From the NCBI GenBank assembly GCA_024516035.1, contig CM044957.1, forward strand, positions 16,936,564 through 17,000,563: 64,000 nt of DNA, read 5' to 3'. Of the stretch, positions 31,233 through 43,322 are shown in pieces. The number at the start of each line of letters is the position of its first letter. Position 1 is the first letter of the stretch. A model generated the notes under the pieces. The model did not search any database. It had not been told where the DNA came from and was given only the letters and a program-made list of their open reading frames with translations. This stretch comes from Bactericera cockerelli. Taxonomy: Eukaryota; Arthropoda; Insecta; Hemiptera; Triozidae. The translations under genes and the position numbers were made by a program.

Positions 31233-32330
31233 GTTATATGGCCATGCATTTGAAAGCGACTAAAAACCCCCCCCCTCCCTCAAAAAATCTAAAGGGATAG
31301 TATTTTTGTGTTGAGCCAAGAAGTAATTTTTCGTGGCCAGTTGTGTAATTTTGAACTACAATCCCATGTTCTGTGAATACAAGATACAAGCTGTATACAA
31401 CTGTACAATGTTGGTACACTATCCCTATACACTTTCGCCCACTTCCTAATTATGTGACATGGTGTTCCCTTTAGAATTTTATATTTCTCATTGCCCATTT
31501 AGTTACCAAGAGAGAGAGAGAGAAACCTTTGTTTCAGCTTCCAAAGTATTTCTAGTTTGAAGATGAGTGATCAATCAGTTAGGGGGTGGATTTATAATTG
31601 TCGATTCTCCAGATTGTATTCCCCTTCTCAATTCTTCCCTTGTGTCTCTCCCTCGGGACGGATTCCTGTCACCCCAGCTCCTCCGAGTTGTCACCCTCCA
31701 GGAATTTGAGCATTGAGGTAACCACTCCATGAGAGTGAGTGAGGGTGGAGAGTGCCACCTGCCTCCCCCTTGTGTCTTGATTTGAGGGTGCGTGGAGTCC
31801 CGGCAGGTAGACAGGTAGTATTCACCCCCCCTACATGGCTTTCAGATTTGGATAGATAACCTGGAGGGTGTATGAACCTTCTGCCTCTTCGGATCTTTGC
31901 TGTAAATGTTGCCTATGTTTCAAACTACTCGAACATTGAATGAAAGTTTAATGTAATGTGTTTTAACTTATCTTGTAACTGGAAAGATCATATTAAGATG
32001 GGGTTTGCATCCTCTATTTCCTGGAAACTGGACAAAAAAATATCCACAATAACCTCACAAGTTGTTCCTCGCCATTTTCCTCATCCATTCTACTTGCCTC
32101 GGAGAATAGTGCTAATAATTTACTAATAGTCGGGATTAATAAATGGGTAAGTAATTGTTTCCCGACTGTGTGGCTGTATTCTATCCTGCTATATTTTCCC
32201 TTGAGAAATTGATATTGACCTCGACGGGTAATTTTTCTTGTTAAAGAAAACCTTTTCGACATTGACAGGTGTTACTTATTTACCCATGTTTTATACTATG
32301 AAAGTCACAAGTCCTGCTTGGACTGCGGGA

Positions 32331-32436
32331 GTAAAGGGACTTTTCAGTTTTTCCTCGGTAGTTTATTTATTTATTTATCGTATGGCAGATAAATCAAGAA
32401 ATAAATTACCAAGGCGAAACTGAAAAATCCCTTCAC
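32331..32436. repeat. ~100-bp imperfect inverted repeat (hairpin)
   Basis: The left arm (about 32331-32380; AAGGGACTTTTCAGTTTTTC, CTCGGTAGTTTATTT) is nearly the reverse complement of the right arm (about 32388-32436; AAATAAATTACCAAGGCGAA, ACTGAAAAATCCCTT). A short loop around CGTATGGC separates them. The arms differ at several positions. It may be a small MITE-like element, but I see no clear target duplication. Confidence 0.7.
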
Positions 32437-33639
32437 CGCGGTGAATAAACGTATATTCTATTCTATTCTCTCAATTCTCTCAATTCTCGGAATTTATAGT
32501 CTTTATACTCATTTGGGCAATTTAACTGATATTACTGAATGTACGAGTAATACACTGTTACCTAATCATGTTAATGACAATAAAAAATAAACCTTATGAC
32601 TCATAGAGCCACTGAATACATCCACTGCCTAGGTCCTAGGTTAGTAATTCTAATAATGTATACTGTTCCGGTTTGCCTGGTGATGAAACCCTGGTGAGCG
32701 ACTGCGGGACTGAAGAGGCGGAAACACCTGTACACGGGTCGAGGGAGAGCATATACCCTTGTTACTTTAATTTCAGAAATCAAAGAAACCAACCCCTCGT
32801 AGCCAGGTCCCTCTCTGAAGACTTTTATGATTCTTTGTTGCTCGTGAGCTGCTTCCTCGATCTATGATGGATCCTGATTCGTGTTGGATCTTGATTTGTG
32901 CTGGATCGAAAATCATTGAAGTCTGTCCGGTTTATTACTCCTTCAATTTCTCTCTTCCTCTTTTATTTTTTTACGTATCCATTACGCATGAAGCGGTACC
33001 ATTTGGAAAATATTAGATATCTAAAATTTATATGAGCGACGTTAAACCCAAATTAAAAAAATATATAATTATAATGTTTTTCATGTTTGTGTTGTATGAC
33101 CCATTTTTTAATCATTTATTTGTCGTGTTCATTTCACCCCTGACTGTGAAGTACTGAATGCACTTATTCTGTCAGTGGGTTTGGACTGCTTTTCTCAATT
33201 GAAGCTGCTATATGGTGCCACGCGTAATAGTTTTATCCAATTCTCATTGGTACATTAAAACTATTGGTAAACACTATTTTCTGAATTAGAAATACCAGAT
33301 TAATTCAGGTTTTTCCTCCTAATGACTTGGGATTTTTATTTTCCAAGTGTGTGATTTACAGTTTTACTGGTAGATTACAGATAATACCTATAGGGCTTGT
33401 ATAGCTTAACACTTCTCTCGGACCTAGGCTATTTATAAAAGTATTTTTATGAAACAACAAAAATATAGTATTGTTTAATGAAAGATTGCGTCTTATGATC
33501 AAACTTTTGTTTGCTAAAACTAATTAATTGCATAGTAATCATTGACATACTGTAATATTATTATAGCAGTAAACGGTTGTACTCAAATCAAAGTTATCCT
33601 TTTTGTGTTGGTGACAAACCGAATTACTCAACTCGCCTT

Positions 33640-33720
33640 ACTCAATATTTGCTATACTTGGGACTTGAACCAACGACCTACAGGTGATGAGTCCGCCGTC
33701 CTGGCGATGACGTCGGTTCT
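33640..33720 (-). mobile_element. tRNA-like SINE head
   Basis: On the minus strand it contains GGCGGACTCATCACCTGTAG and GTCGTTGGTTCAAGTCCCAA (B box). It is similar in layout to 28940-29015 and not a complete tRNA gene. Confidence 0.4.
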
Positions 33721-35416
33721 TACTCCAATCAAAGACAAAGCGGTGTGCGGTATTCCATCACGGATCTCAATAATAAGTCTCAGGCAGTTAGTGATTCCCT
33801 CCTAGTCATAAATGGGTCCTTGGCTTTTATATAGAGGGTCCCGGGTCCTACTTGGTACAATTGGTACATATTAGTAAATGGGGGAGAAAACCTTGGCTAC
33901 TTGGTGAGAGTTTAGAAATCTCCAATTTCTTCTACATCAGTGTTCAGCAGGACAATGAATCGTCTTTGTATATGAAAGTGAAATAGATTATCCGTCTTGG
34001 CCTATGAATTTTTTAGCAATCATGCTTGAGCAATTGTCAATTCTCAATATGTATTCTATTTCTAAGTACGGCTATTTAGGTATATCGAAGAAAAGTCATA
34101 ATTAGTCCCATTTTGTTCACTTCATACCTGGTCTAACCCTTCAGCTCCCTGGTCTAAGCCTCCCTTCAGCTGTCGTGGAGAAAGCTCTAATTAACTCTAA
34201 TGGTTTTAAAAATGTGACCTACACACCCTTTGTAGTAAGTAGGCACTTTCTATTCATTAGCTGACCTTCTGTCATATTATGAGTCAGAGCGCTCAGACAT
34301 TCTAAATAAGCATGACAATGAGTGTGTAGGACTGTAGGTACTTACAGTAAATGTACCTACTCGCCAGGTTAAAGCAACTTGATCTGTTCTCTCTCAAGAT
34401 TTGAGACTTACTCCTTCACATATGAGGAGAACCTAATGATCTGATATCTCTCCTCTCTCCAAGCATTAAGACCAAGAGGAGTGCCTGGCTGGTCTGAATT
34501 AGCATAGCAAGTATCTCCACAATCACATCAGTTGTTTCTAAGGAGAGATCCTCGTGTAGCTTGTCCTGTGAACTTTTACTTTTGAAACTAGATTGGGAAG
34601 GTTCTCATGGCGTAACAGTTGGTGCCTAGAGACTGGTACCCATTTTGAAATCGATGTATTAGGCAATGGAAGAACAAAAGCATTAACAATATAATGTCTA
34701 CGGAACTGACAGAAGTCAAAACTTCACTTGACAGCAGGTTGACATGAATATTCGAGTACCCATCTCTCTGTGGATGATCAGATAAACGACTGTATTTTCT
34801 CAATATCGCATGTCACAATGCATAAGGCACAGATATCTCTTTCCTGCACTCATGTATTGATTTCTGGAATTTCAAAAACTCTCTGAAATGTGTTTCAAAC
34901 TTTTTTAGTGGTTAAAGAAAAATGACCTTAAAACAAACCATTATTACGAGGAAACTACTAAACTTGTTTTATTTTATACCTAATTCTTCATAAATTTGGC
35001 CACTCAAATCTATACTTCGAACATTTAGCTCAAAACACTTCGATTGTAAACAAAAAAGTTTTTTCCTTGCTATATTTATGCAAGGTTATGTCATGGCTCA
35101 ACTGCAGGTTACCCTGTACAAGAACTAGAATAGAGAGTATGTAAACACGGAAGTGTGCCGCAACACCCTGTAGAGATCACATAATATACAGAGCCAGCGC
35201 GGGCCGGCCCGGACAGCTTTCACCGTGAGATCAATGTGAAAGCCCCTCTCTCCATACATACTGCTCTGCTTCTGCTATCTCCTGTGTTTCCTCGTGGCCT
35301 GTGTTTTGGGAAGTTACATTGTTTTTACGGGAAGAGTCAGCGATGTTTTTATCAACAAAATGTGTGGTGTATATATAACTAAAAAGTTGAAAAACACCAC
35401 TTTAATATAATAGAAT

Positions 35417-35438
35417 ATAGATAGATAGATAGATAGAT
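35417..35438 (+). repeat. (ATAG)n microsatellite
   Basis: Five perfect ATAG units followed by AT. Confidence 0.95.
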
Positions 35439-35475
35439 CAACAAAACCTGGCCTCTTTACACCGACTTGAGTGAC

Positions 35476-35540
35476 TCAATCGTTTGGCCAGTGGACTTAT
35501 AACCTGGAGGTCGGTGGCCCGAATCCTATGATTCCCAAGT
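35476..35540 (+). mobile_element. tRNA-like SINE head
   Basis: Contains GTGGACTTATAACCTGGAGG and TCGGTGGCCCGAATCCTATG, a tRNA-like anticodon arm and altered B box. Same type as 28940-29015. Confidence 0.35.
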
Positions 35541-36178
35541 ACGGCGAAGTTTTTTCACTTATGTCAATACCTATTTTACATAAATGTAATTACATACCAC
35601 TTTTTATAATTTTTACATATTAAAAATAAAACTCTGCCAATTATGGACATAATACCTCCTCATGAATGGTTCATATTTTATTATACACGTGGCAATTTTA
35701 AGCCAGTAGTTTCTGAAATTTGCGCTTAACAAGGAATGCTTTTAACCGACAGACAGACACAAAACCAAAGTTGCCCAGGAGGTTATGAAAATATGAAACG
35801 TCCGGAAATATGAAAAATATTGAAATCGGAGCAAAATTTTTTTTTTTTTACAAAAACGAACACAATTCTTCCGATTAGAAATATTAGAAATTTATCGGGA
35901 GTAATATTGTCTCTTGAGCACCATAACACAGCAAACTCATTGAAATCTATTTCTTTCAAAACTATAATAACTGCAGCTGTTGCAACTTTCCTTATTTAGT
36001 GTTAAGTTCTTATTCATTTACCTAGCTTTTATTTTTGAACCGTAAAAAATTGACTTGGTAACATTATTTGGAAGTACGGACTTACTTAGAAGTACATACA
36101 TATATTATGTACCTGATTGAAATGAGGTGAGGTGATGTATAAGTATAACTAACTTGTTTCCTCTCCTTGTTGTTCCAG

Positions 36179-36235
36179 GCGCAGCGTCCAGAACAAAGTG
36201 TGATGCAAGCCTTAGAAAGTTTAAATGATTCTCAA
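36179..36235 (+). CDS. MIDN: Midnolin homologue, coding exon 3
   Basis: This 57-base, 19-codon exon follows CCTTGTTGTTCCAG and ends CAA|GTAAGT, in phase 0 at both sides. It encodes AQRPEQSVMQALESLNDSQ. The RPEQSVMQALESL core is almost invariant in midnolins, which makes the family assignment firm. In the protein it joins the Ubl domain to the next segment. Its flanking introns (14.3 and 7.1 kb) are full of repeats. Confidence 0.95.
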
Positions 36236-36394
36236 GTAAGTATTGAAGATCCTCATGGCCGTACTCAGGGGTGCGTGACCAAACAGTGTCTTTGCTTACA
36301 AGCTTAGTTAGCTGCTAGAATAACGCTGCCGTATGTAAGCTCAAGGTTGGTGTTCAATAGGAACTCATAAATGACAAACAGACGACGAACAATC

Positions 36395-36605
36395 CTTTTT
36401 AACATCGAGCAAGGTTAAGACTTGGATAGGTGACCATTCATTTCAAACTCTCATTGTTTCTGGCTATTCTCGGCCCAATCCAGGCTGAGAGAAGTTAATA
36501 TAGCTGGTTTTTAAGTGTCCAGGGAATAGAGGTTAAATCCCCCGTCTCGAATGACCTAGAATTCTAGATGTTAAAGAGGTGTTAAGCAACAAAGAAATCT
36601 GTTTT
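36395..36605 (+). mobile_element. 5S rRNA-derived SINE, nearly full-length
   Basis: The head reads AACATCGAGCAAGGTTAAGA and CTTGGATAGGTGACCATTCA, matching the 5S stretch TTGGATGGGTGACC. The body has GGCTATTCTCGGCCCAATCC, then AGGCTGAGAGAAGTTAATAT, CAGGGAATAGAGGTTAAATC and CCCGTCTCGAATGACC. The tail is GATGTTAAAGAGGTG. It shows most of the family's parts in order. Confidence 0.65.
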
Positions 36606-37879
36606 GATTTTATTTGGTAGGTATAGAATTCAAACATTGATAAAGGCATAGTACATCAGATTTAAAAATTCCCTTGTACTCGAGACAGATGGATTCGGGG
36701 CAGATAAGCGCCCGGGCGTTCCCCTTTATTTTGTGGAACATTTTATACCAGGGAGCAGAAAATGATCCCTGGCGTAGAATTTGAAGGGGGAAATGTGAAA
36801 GTAAAAATAGGGAAGAGTTTTAAACGAGGAGGGAGGAAGAGGGAGATGGGAGGTTTTGTGCCCCAGTGAAAAGAGAAACAGAAGGGAGACTTGTGATGAA
36901 CGTTAGCCGCTGTGAGTGCCCCGCCCCGTGAATGAGAAAACACAGAGCTGGGAGCCTAGTGACGTGCTCAAAACATTGAGGCTTATTATTGAATGTAGAT
37001 CAAGACGGATAAATCTAAGAAACTTGACATTTCCATCGTTGTATGGCATAATGGCACGAACTGAAATAGAAAAATCCCTAGTAGGGGAATGTGATATGGC
37101 CGCTTTTACGACCATGGCACTTGCGGCATTTGTATTGGTATACCTAAATTTACTGTACACAACTATTGATTTACCAGATTCATTTGAACTGTCATTAAAC
37201 CTATGTACGAGTACATAATTATATCTTTGTGAAAATAAATCAACTGATAGCTGGTGGAGGAAAAAGCAAACGATTCTTGGATAGTTTTTGTTCTACTTGG
37301 TCGTACTTGTTCTAGCTGTGTTCTAATAATAATCAGATCCATGGTTTCACCCATAAGATATGACAGCAAATACTCGTGGATTAGAACAATTGAAGTTATT
37401 TCATATTATGATCGTTATCCGGGAGCTAGCCTTACTGTGCGGGTTTACATGGATTGATCGGAGCAATGCTCCTCATTTCATAGTACTTCTTGCAATTATA
37501 AATGCTCGTATCATGTATCCCGGAAGTGTTTGACCTCTGACTGACCTCTGCTGGTTCTTTGAAAGGAAACTGAGTTGGAATTTCCAGTTGTAGTAATGCT
37601 TATTAACTAAGTAAAAAAAAGGTCACGAAGTTTCGATACTGATTGTCACCCGCCAAGTCTTCACTTCAATGACGTTGCTGATCTTCATCTATTTCACAAA
37701 ATGATGTGTTTAGCATCGACGCTGGCTGATATTTTTTAATATATTTTGGTTTTGTTTATCAAAATTATCTAGTACACACAATGAATTCTCAATTACACCA
37801 GTACGATAAAAAGTACATTGTTTTAAATTCTCGTAATGGACTTGAGCTACCTCGTAGATTGCTTTCGTTCTGCTTAGTA

Positions 37880-38360
37880 GTGAGAAGAAGGAGACATTGA
37901 AGTTGTGGTACCGCGATGGTATGAAAACAAGCTGGGGACTGTGGAAGACGATGAGTTGGGAGAGCCGGTGATCTGGTTCACAGGCAACCATGGCCACAGA
38001 GACTGTCTGGTGTACCCCACCGAGCCTAAGAGAGACTTGAAGTTCCGGTATATGCACTTGTTTTCCAAAATGCAGAGAAGACATTCACTATGAAATTATA
38101 GTCAAGACATAGACGAGAAACGTCTCGTGTTAAGGTTTGGTACAATTACCCAAATGTGATGCTTATCCGGACGTCCCTGCTACATCCCCATGTCCCTGCA
38201 GAACACTGGTCGCACTGCAGCATTGATCTCAAGCAACTGGTGGAATCTGCCTTCAGAACGGAGTACGCTCGGGTGTGTATGATTCGGCCTAGGAACCAAT
38301 ATCAAGCTGCGTGCGCTGTTCATGAACCAATTCTCCAAAAGTCTCACTGTACATGACTCC
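37880..38360 (+). pseudogene. Unrecognised coding-like fragment, frame-broken
   Basis: Two consecutive stretches look like real protein but lie in different frames. The first (37905-38093) includes WYENKLGTVEDDELGEPVIW and FTGNHGHRDCLVYPTEPKRD. The second (from about 38040 to 38356) includes PVYALVFQNAEKTFTMK, is interrupted by one stop, and continues with KVWYNYPNVMLIRTSLLHPH and ending RPRNQYQAACAVHEP. The base composition is more balanced than in the surrounding intron, and the amino acid mix is not low-complexity. I do not recognise the family. It could be a decayed transposon gene, a retroposed host sequence, or an exon damaged by poor consensus, since the unreliable block starts immediately downstream. 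Confidence 0.35.
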
Positions 38361-38399
38361 TCTCACATGCATCACGTTTCAAAACAGAAACGAGGAATC

Positions 38400-40610
38400 G
38401 TCGCTCCCAAAAAGAATAGACTCTTCCCAAAAATTTTGACGTTACAAATGAAAACCGGGGCTTTAAAAATATCCAATAAAAAAAAACTGAACAAAAAATT
38501 TTTTTAAAAAAAATAAACAAATTTTGGCAAAAAAAAAAAAATCGAAAAAAAAAATATCAAAAAAAATTTCAAAAGGAAAACTGTTTTCAGTTTTGCTCTC
38601 AGAAAAAATACAGGGGGACTCTTCCTAAAAAGTAAAGAGGGGTGGAAAAATAAGATTTTTTGGGGCGGGGAGCAAAAAAAACAACAAACAAAAAAAAAAT
38701 TTTGTCCCGCCCTAAATACTCGAAACGATCCGGCAGTTTAAAATTTTTAAAAACCCCACGTTCAGAAGGACTAACAAAAAAAATCAAAAAAACTTAAAAA
38801 AAAACCGGGCCTTTTTTCGACCCCCTTCCCTACAAAATTTCTGATAAAAAAGAATATCAAAATAACAATTTAAAACCGAAAAAGTCCTCTCTGGAGAAAA
38901 AAGATCCCCAAAAAAAAACCCCTTCACTTCACAATTAAAAAGGAATCTTTTTAAAATCAAAAAAAGGAATCTTCAACAGTCAAAAAAGTCAATCTTCAAC
39001 AGTCAAGAAAAAGGTTCTTCAAAGCCCCAAAAAAGGGGAAATTTAAAAATAAGAAAACCATCAAAAAACAACAAAATAAAAAACCAAATCATTTGAAGTT
39101 AAAAAAAGGGGTTTCGCACGAAAATAAAAAACAACAAAAGTTTTTAAAAAACCAAAAAACACATAAAAACAAAAAGGATTTCTGCAAAAGAAATTAGCAA
39201 TAAAAACCCCTATAAATTTTCTGCACAAAAATCACATAAAACCCGATGGGGAACTTCCCCAAAAAAACACAAAATCAAACCATATAAAGGGGGGTTTTCT
39301 CCAAAAATACACTAATCAAACACAGATAAGAATTTTCGCAAAAAGAAAAACACTAATCAAAACAATGAAAATTTTTTCCCCCAAAAAATACATTAATAAA
39401 ACCTTTTTGGGGGTTTCTAACCAAAAATACACTAAAAACACATATAAAATTTTTTAAAATCCAAAAATACAGCAAAACAAAAAATATAAAAAATTTTTTA
39501 CTCTAAAAAACACTATAAACACAGAAAAAGATTTTTGGACAAAAATACTAATCAAACAAAAAATGAGAGACTTTCTTAAAAATACACTAATCAAACCAAT
39601 GAAGATTTTCTGCTCAGAAATATAGCATAACAACACATGGGGGTTTCGTTCAAGAAATAAAGCTTTTTAAACACAGTTTAAAAGATTTACGGGTTTAAAA
39701 TTACTAATCAAACACAATGAAAGATTCTCTACAGTAAATACACTACAAAACACCTAAGGAAATCTCTCACAAAAATATACCAATAAAAAACAAAAAATTT
39801 AAGGGGGAAGAGAAACAGGCCAAGTGAAGAAACCCTAAGTAACGAACTCTGAACCATCAATACCATAAGTCAACGAAGGTACCAACATGCCCTTATTCCC
39901 CCGAAAAGCCCGAAACTTTGGCAAAGTACACATATTTGAAGAGACGTTTAAAAAACTAGGTACTTAGTACTAATTACAAATTTGTGCTTTCGATCTTTCT
40001 TTCCTTTTTTTTTAATTAATTTATTTCATGTTGTGTTAGAAAAAACTAATAAATTTTTTAAGGGGAAAAAAAAATTTGAAAATGGGGTTTTCAAAAAAAA
40101 AATCCATGCAATCTCTTTAAAATTTTAAATTAAAACCAGTTTTTTTTTTTTCCCAAATTGGACCTACTGGGTTTTTTTTTTGTAAAAACCAAAAATAACC
40201 CCTCACAGACCAAAACCAATTTCCTAATGCACAGGGTCAAGATTTTCCCATTTCGAAGTTTAAAAAGTGGTAAGAAACATTTTACAACCTTGCATATTTT
40301 TCCTGCTAACCAGGGGAAAATGAACTCATGGGGGAATAAAACTCTTCCCCAGCCAACCCCCTACAGGCTTGGGGTTTTTTGGGGGTTTATGCTCCTTCTT
40401 TAAAACCAACCCGCCTCAAAAAATACAAAAATTTACAATTTAAATACATACAAATAATACTTAATGCAACAATTTCAAAAAAGAATTTTTCTAGCATTTT
40501 TTATTTTTTTTTTCTTTTTACTTTGATGTAAATATCAATTTTCACTTTGGGTTTTAAACAATTTTGCTTTTTGTTGTCTTGCTTTTTGGGGGTTGGGCGA
40601 ACTGCAATCT
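38400..40610. other. Unreliable consensus block
   Basis: The sequence changes character abruptly. It has runs of A, T, G and C of four to ten bases at very high density and little ordinary mixed sequence. The texture is the same as in 50140-55938, where a better copy exists and shows that such runs replace normal sequence. No feature inside should be trusted at base level. Frames at 38599-38787, 39454-39636 and 40158-40403 are by-products. Confidence 0.75.
39190..39790 (+). repeat. ~40-bp minisatellite inside noisy consensus
   Basis: Variants of AATACACTAATCAAACACA followed by a GAAGATTTTCTGC-like stretch recur at about 40-bp steps (near 39306, 39350, 39389, 39428, 39468, 39507, 39545 and 39584). 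The true unit is blurred by the poor consensus. A tandem array may be why the region assembled badly. Confidence 0.6.
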
Positions 40611-43322
40611 AATTTTACATTTGACACAGGTAATGAAATTTTGATCTGTTTTTGCCACTTAAACAAAAAAAATAATCGATTTCAAGCAGGCAGTTTGTTT
40701 GTATATATTTTTCATCTTCCACTGTTGGTAACCTTGCATAAAATATTTTTGAGGAGATGAAATTTTTGAACATGGAAGTGAGAAGGAGCTATTTCGATTA
40801 TTTCTTATCTGAAGTCTACCTTATTTATTGTAAAGGAAAAATTAACTCTGAACTAACTGCCACACCGATGAATTGCTCTGGTTAAGAAAGAGAAATACTC
40901 GTCTGTCAGGCAGTGTTGTGGAGATAGTGGAGGTGTCAATGTCGGATGTGTGGAGTTTTATAAAGGAATCATGGTGTGATGTCTTTTTGTACTAAAAAAT
41001 ACTTCTTCATTTGTAATAAAAATAATTCAACAGTGTGTACTGAAAGAGGTGCTTCAGTGCTGTTTGTAGAACTGTATATATCGTACTATAACTGTTATAT
41101 AGGTGTGTAGATTGTAGACATTGGCTATTCTTTGTTACTATCGACAAGTAATGAATACTATGTGAATGGAATTGTTTCTATGGGCTTGTCTTTCTAAAAT
41201 AAATGAAATATTGACCACGGATAGATTTGTGCTGAAACAACCAATCAATTACTAACCTGCTTCGACGTTGTTCTTCATTATCTACGAGAACTGGAGTATG
41301 AACCCCGCCGCGCCGGTTACTGGATGGTATTGTAACCAAAGACTATTCTGGTTCCTTTGTACCAAAAATACTTGTTCAGTGTGTGATTTCTCTTGACTAA
41401 AAATACTCTCGTTTTGCGTGGAGACTTCAGAGGCTATTGCCCCTGCCTCGCGTGTAGTTTTTTGACTTGGGAGAGGAATTTTTATTTCGTGCGTTTGCCT
41501 CCACCGCTAGCTTCCCCATACGCATGAGAAGTCATTGATAAGGAAGGAGGTCCCTCCCTTCATCAGTAGTACTCTCGCAGTGGTGCCAACCTGGCGTCGC
41601 GGGGGCAATGATCCCCCCATTGTAATTTGTGTAAATATATTTAAAACAGTTTATTTTTTCGACAAATCTACAAAAATTATTTGTGGTGAACGTGGTAGCA
41701 CAAGTATTAACAGGAGCCTCTACATCACTTGCTCAATCCTTTTTCTTTGTACTCTGATAATGTCGCCTCTGGTCAAATAACAACTTTTTTTCCCTCATAT
41801 TGTATGGCATTGATTCTTTGAGTACTTTTTTTTTTTTCGTACGACATGCGATGACTATAATAAGTAATAAGAGAGTCGGATAGTAGAAAATGTCGAACAT
41901 GAACCTCGCAGATTTTCAATTAGACGATTTCCAAAACCATCAACTATATTAAGAGTTGAATAGTTTTTGGAACTAATAAATATATTGTGAAATACTATCA
42001 AGAGGTCAGGAGGGGACACATTTACGAACACTAGTACACCACGAGGTCTACAATATTCTAATTCAGGCTGTGGGAACAGATATAGAGCCGAGGTCCTTGT
42101 TTTATAAGGAGGGTCAGCCCGGGGAGCCCCTCGTTTTACATAGGGACTATCTATAGCTATATTTACATAGGGAACTATCTATATCTACAGATTATCATTC
42201 TACAGGGTGACTCAGATTCTACTACAAACCGGTCCTCCAACGAATTACTAACCAACAAATTCCTGGATCATTCTTCAAGTTACAAGGAATTTACTGTTGA
42301 GACTAACGAGCTTGAGTTTCATTTTTTTTTTTTTTTTTTTTATTTTACTTCTGGATTAATCTTGCACATCTTTCATATTATTGGTAAATTTTGACCCCCC
42401 AGTAAATGCTTTAATTTTCCCTTTGTCCTTTATTGAACTGGGGACACTCTGCAGACGTAAGAGAAAAAACGGCCCCAACAGGTGCTTTGTTGGTTCATTC
42501 ACCTCTCCTGCCTCCCAGTGAGTTGATATTTGAAAGTGACGTTAAACACAAATTGAAAAAACAATTGCAAAATTAATTACTGAGACGATGGACCGGTTGA
42601 CGTTCTGTTCGAAGTATCACTTGTAGCCATATACATGTTAACAAATTTCATCATAAGTCAGTCTTAAACTTTCTTATCAATTTATTATTAGATTCTATTT
42701 AATAAGACCTTTTTTGAGTGTGCCAATTTCATCTGGAACCTGAGGTTATGAAAGGCAGATATCCTGAGTGTGTCACAATTTGAGTATCTTATGGTACCCT
42801 GGATTTCAACGTTATTATTCCGTCTACTCTATAAGACTAGTGGTCAGCACCAACTGGGCAGTAAATCTTCAATAGCCGGTAGCAGCGCGAAATAAATTGC
42901 GAGTTATTGTTATTGTTCTACCGGGACCTAGGGGGAGGGCTGGCTGCTAGCATTCGCACAACTAGTTATGCTGAACTCATAATTTACAAAATGATTTCTC
43001 TCTTGAAATATCACGGGGCTAGTTTTCCTTTACTCGTACGTACGTCAGTGTCAACATTCCAATTATTTTATCGGGTTCCAATCACGCCAGAATGAGTGTT
43101 TGATATTGAAATCGACAAGAAATGATCTAATCTATTTCTATTTCTGTGGCCTATAATTGGATGGAACTTGCTAAACTTACATGCGTTCTTTAAATCATTT
43201 TTGAATATTTCTAAACGTGGTACTTGTTCGTGTAGGTATTTTCACAATGAAGTAAAAACTAATACTTCGAAAATGGGATTAAAATAGATCACAACGTTTA
43301 CATTTTCCCTGCCTTGTTCCAG
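40611..43322. other. Rest of MIDN intron 3, no gene seen
   Basis: Ordinary AT-rich intron sequence resumes here. Apart from the T run at about 42,322-42,340 and a SINE-like tail near 42,538 I recognise nothing. Confidence 0.5.

Larger units (their letters stand above)
21894..36178 (+). other. MIDN intron 2 (14.3 kb)
   Basis: A large intron filled with retroposon copies and simple repeats, annotated separately: two tRNA-derived SINEs in opposite orientation, several 5S-derived SINE copies, a CT-rich minisatellite, GA-rich DNA, a 60-bp tandem duplication, an imperfect hairpin and an ATAG microsatellite. No additional exon with midnolin similarity is seen. Frames at 22747-23047, 24046-24246, 26179-26382, 27153-27461, 27783-28072, 28191-28493, 31234-31498, 32014-32423, 32601-32867, 33542-33805 and 34588-34803 are not supported as genes. 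Confidence 0.75.
36236..43322 (+). other. MIDN intron 3 (7.1 kb)
   Basis: Runs from GTAAGT to TGCCTTGTTCCAG. It contains a 5S-derived SINE near its start, an unrecognised coding-like fragment (37880-38360), a block of unreliable consensus (38400-40610), and a run of T at about 42,322-42,340. A short GACGTTAAACACAAATT tail near 42,538 resembles the SINE family tail. Frames at 36743-37457, 41535-41780 and 42907-43095 are not supported as genes. Confidence 0.75.
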
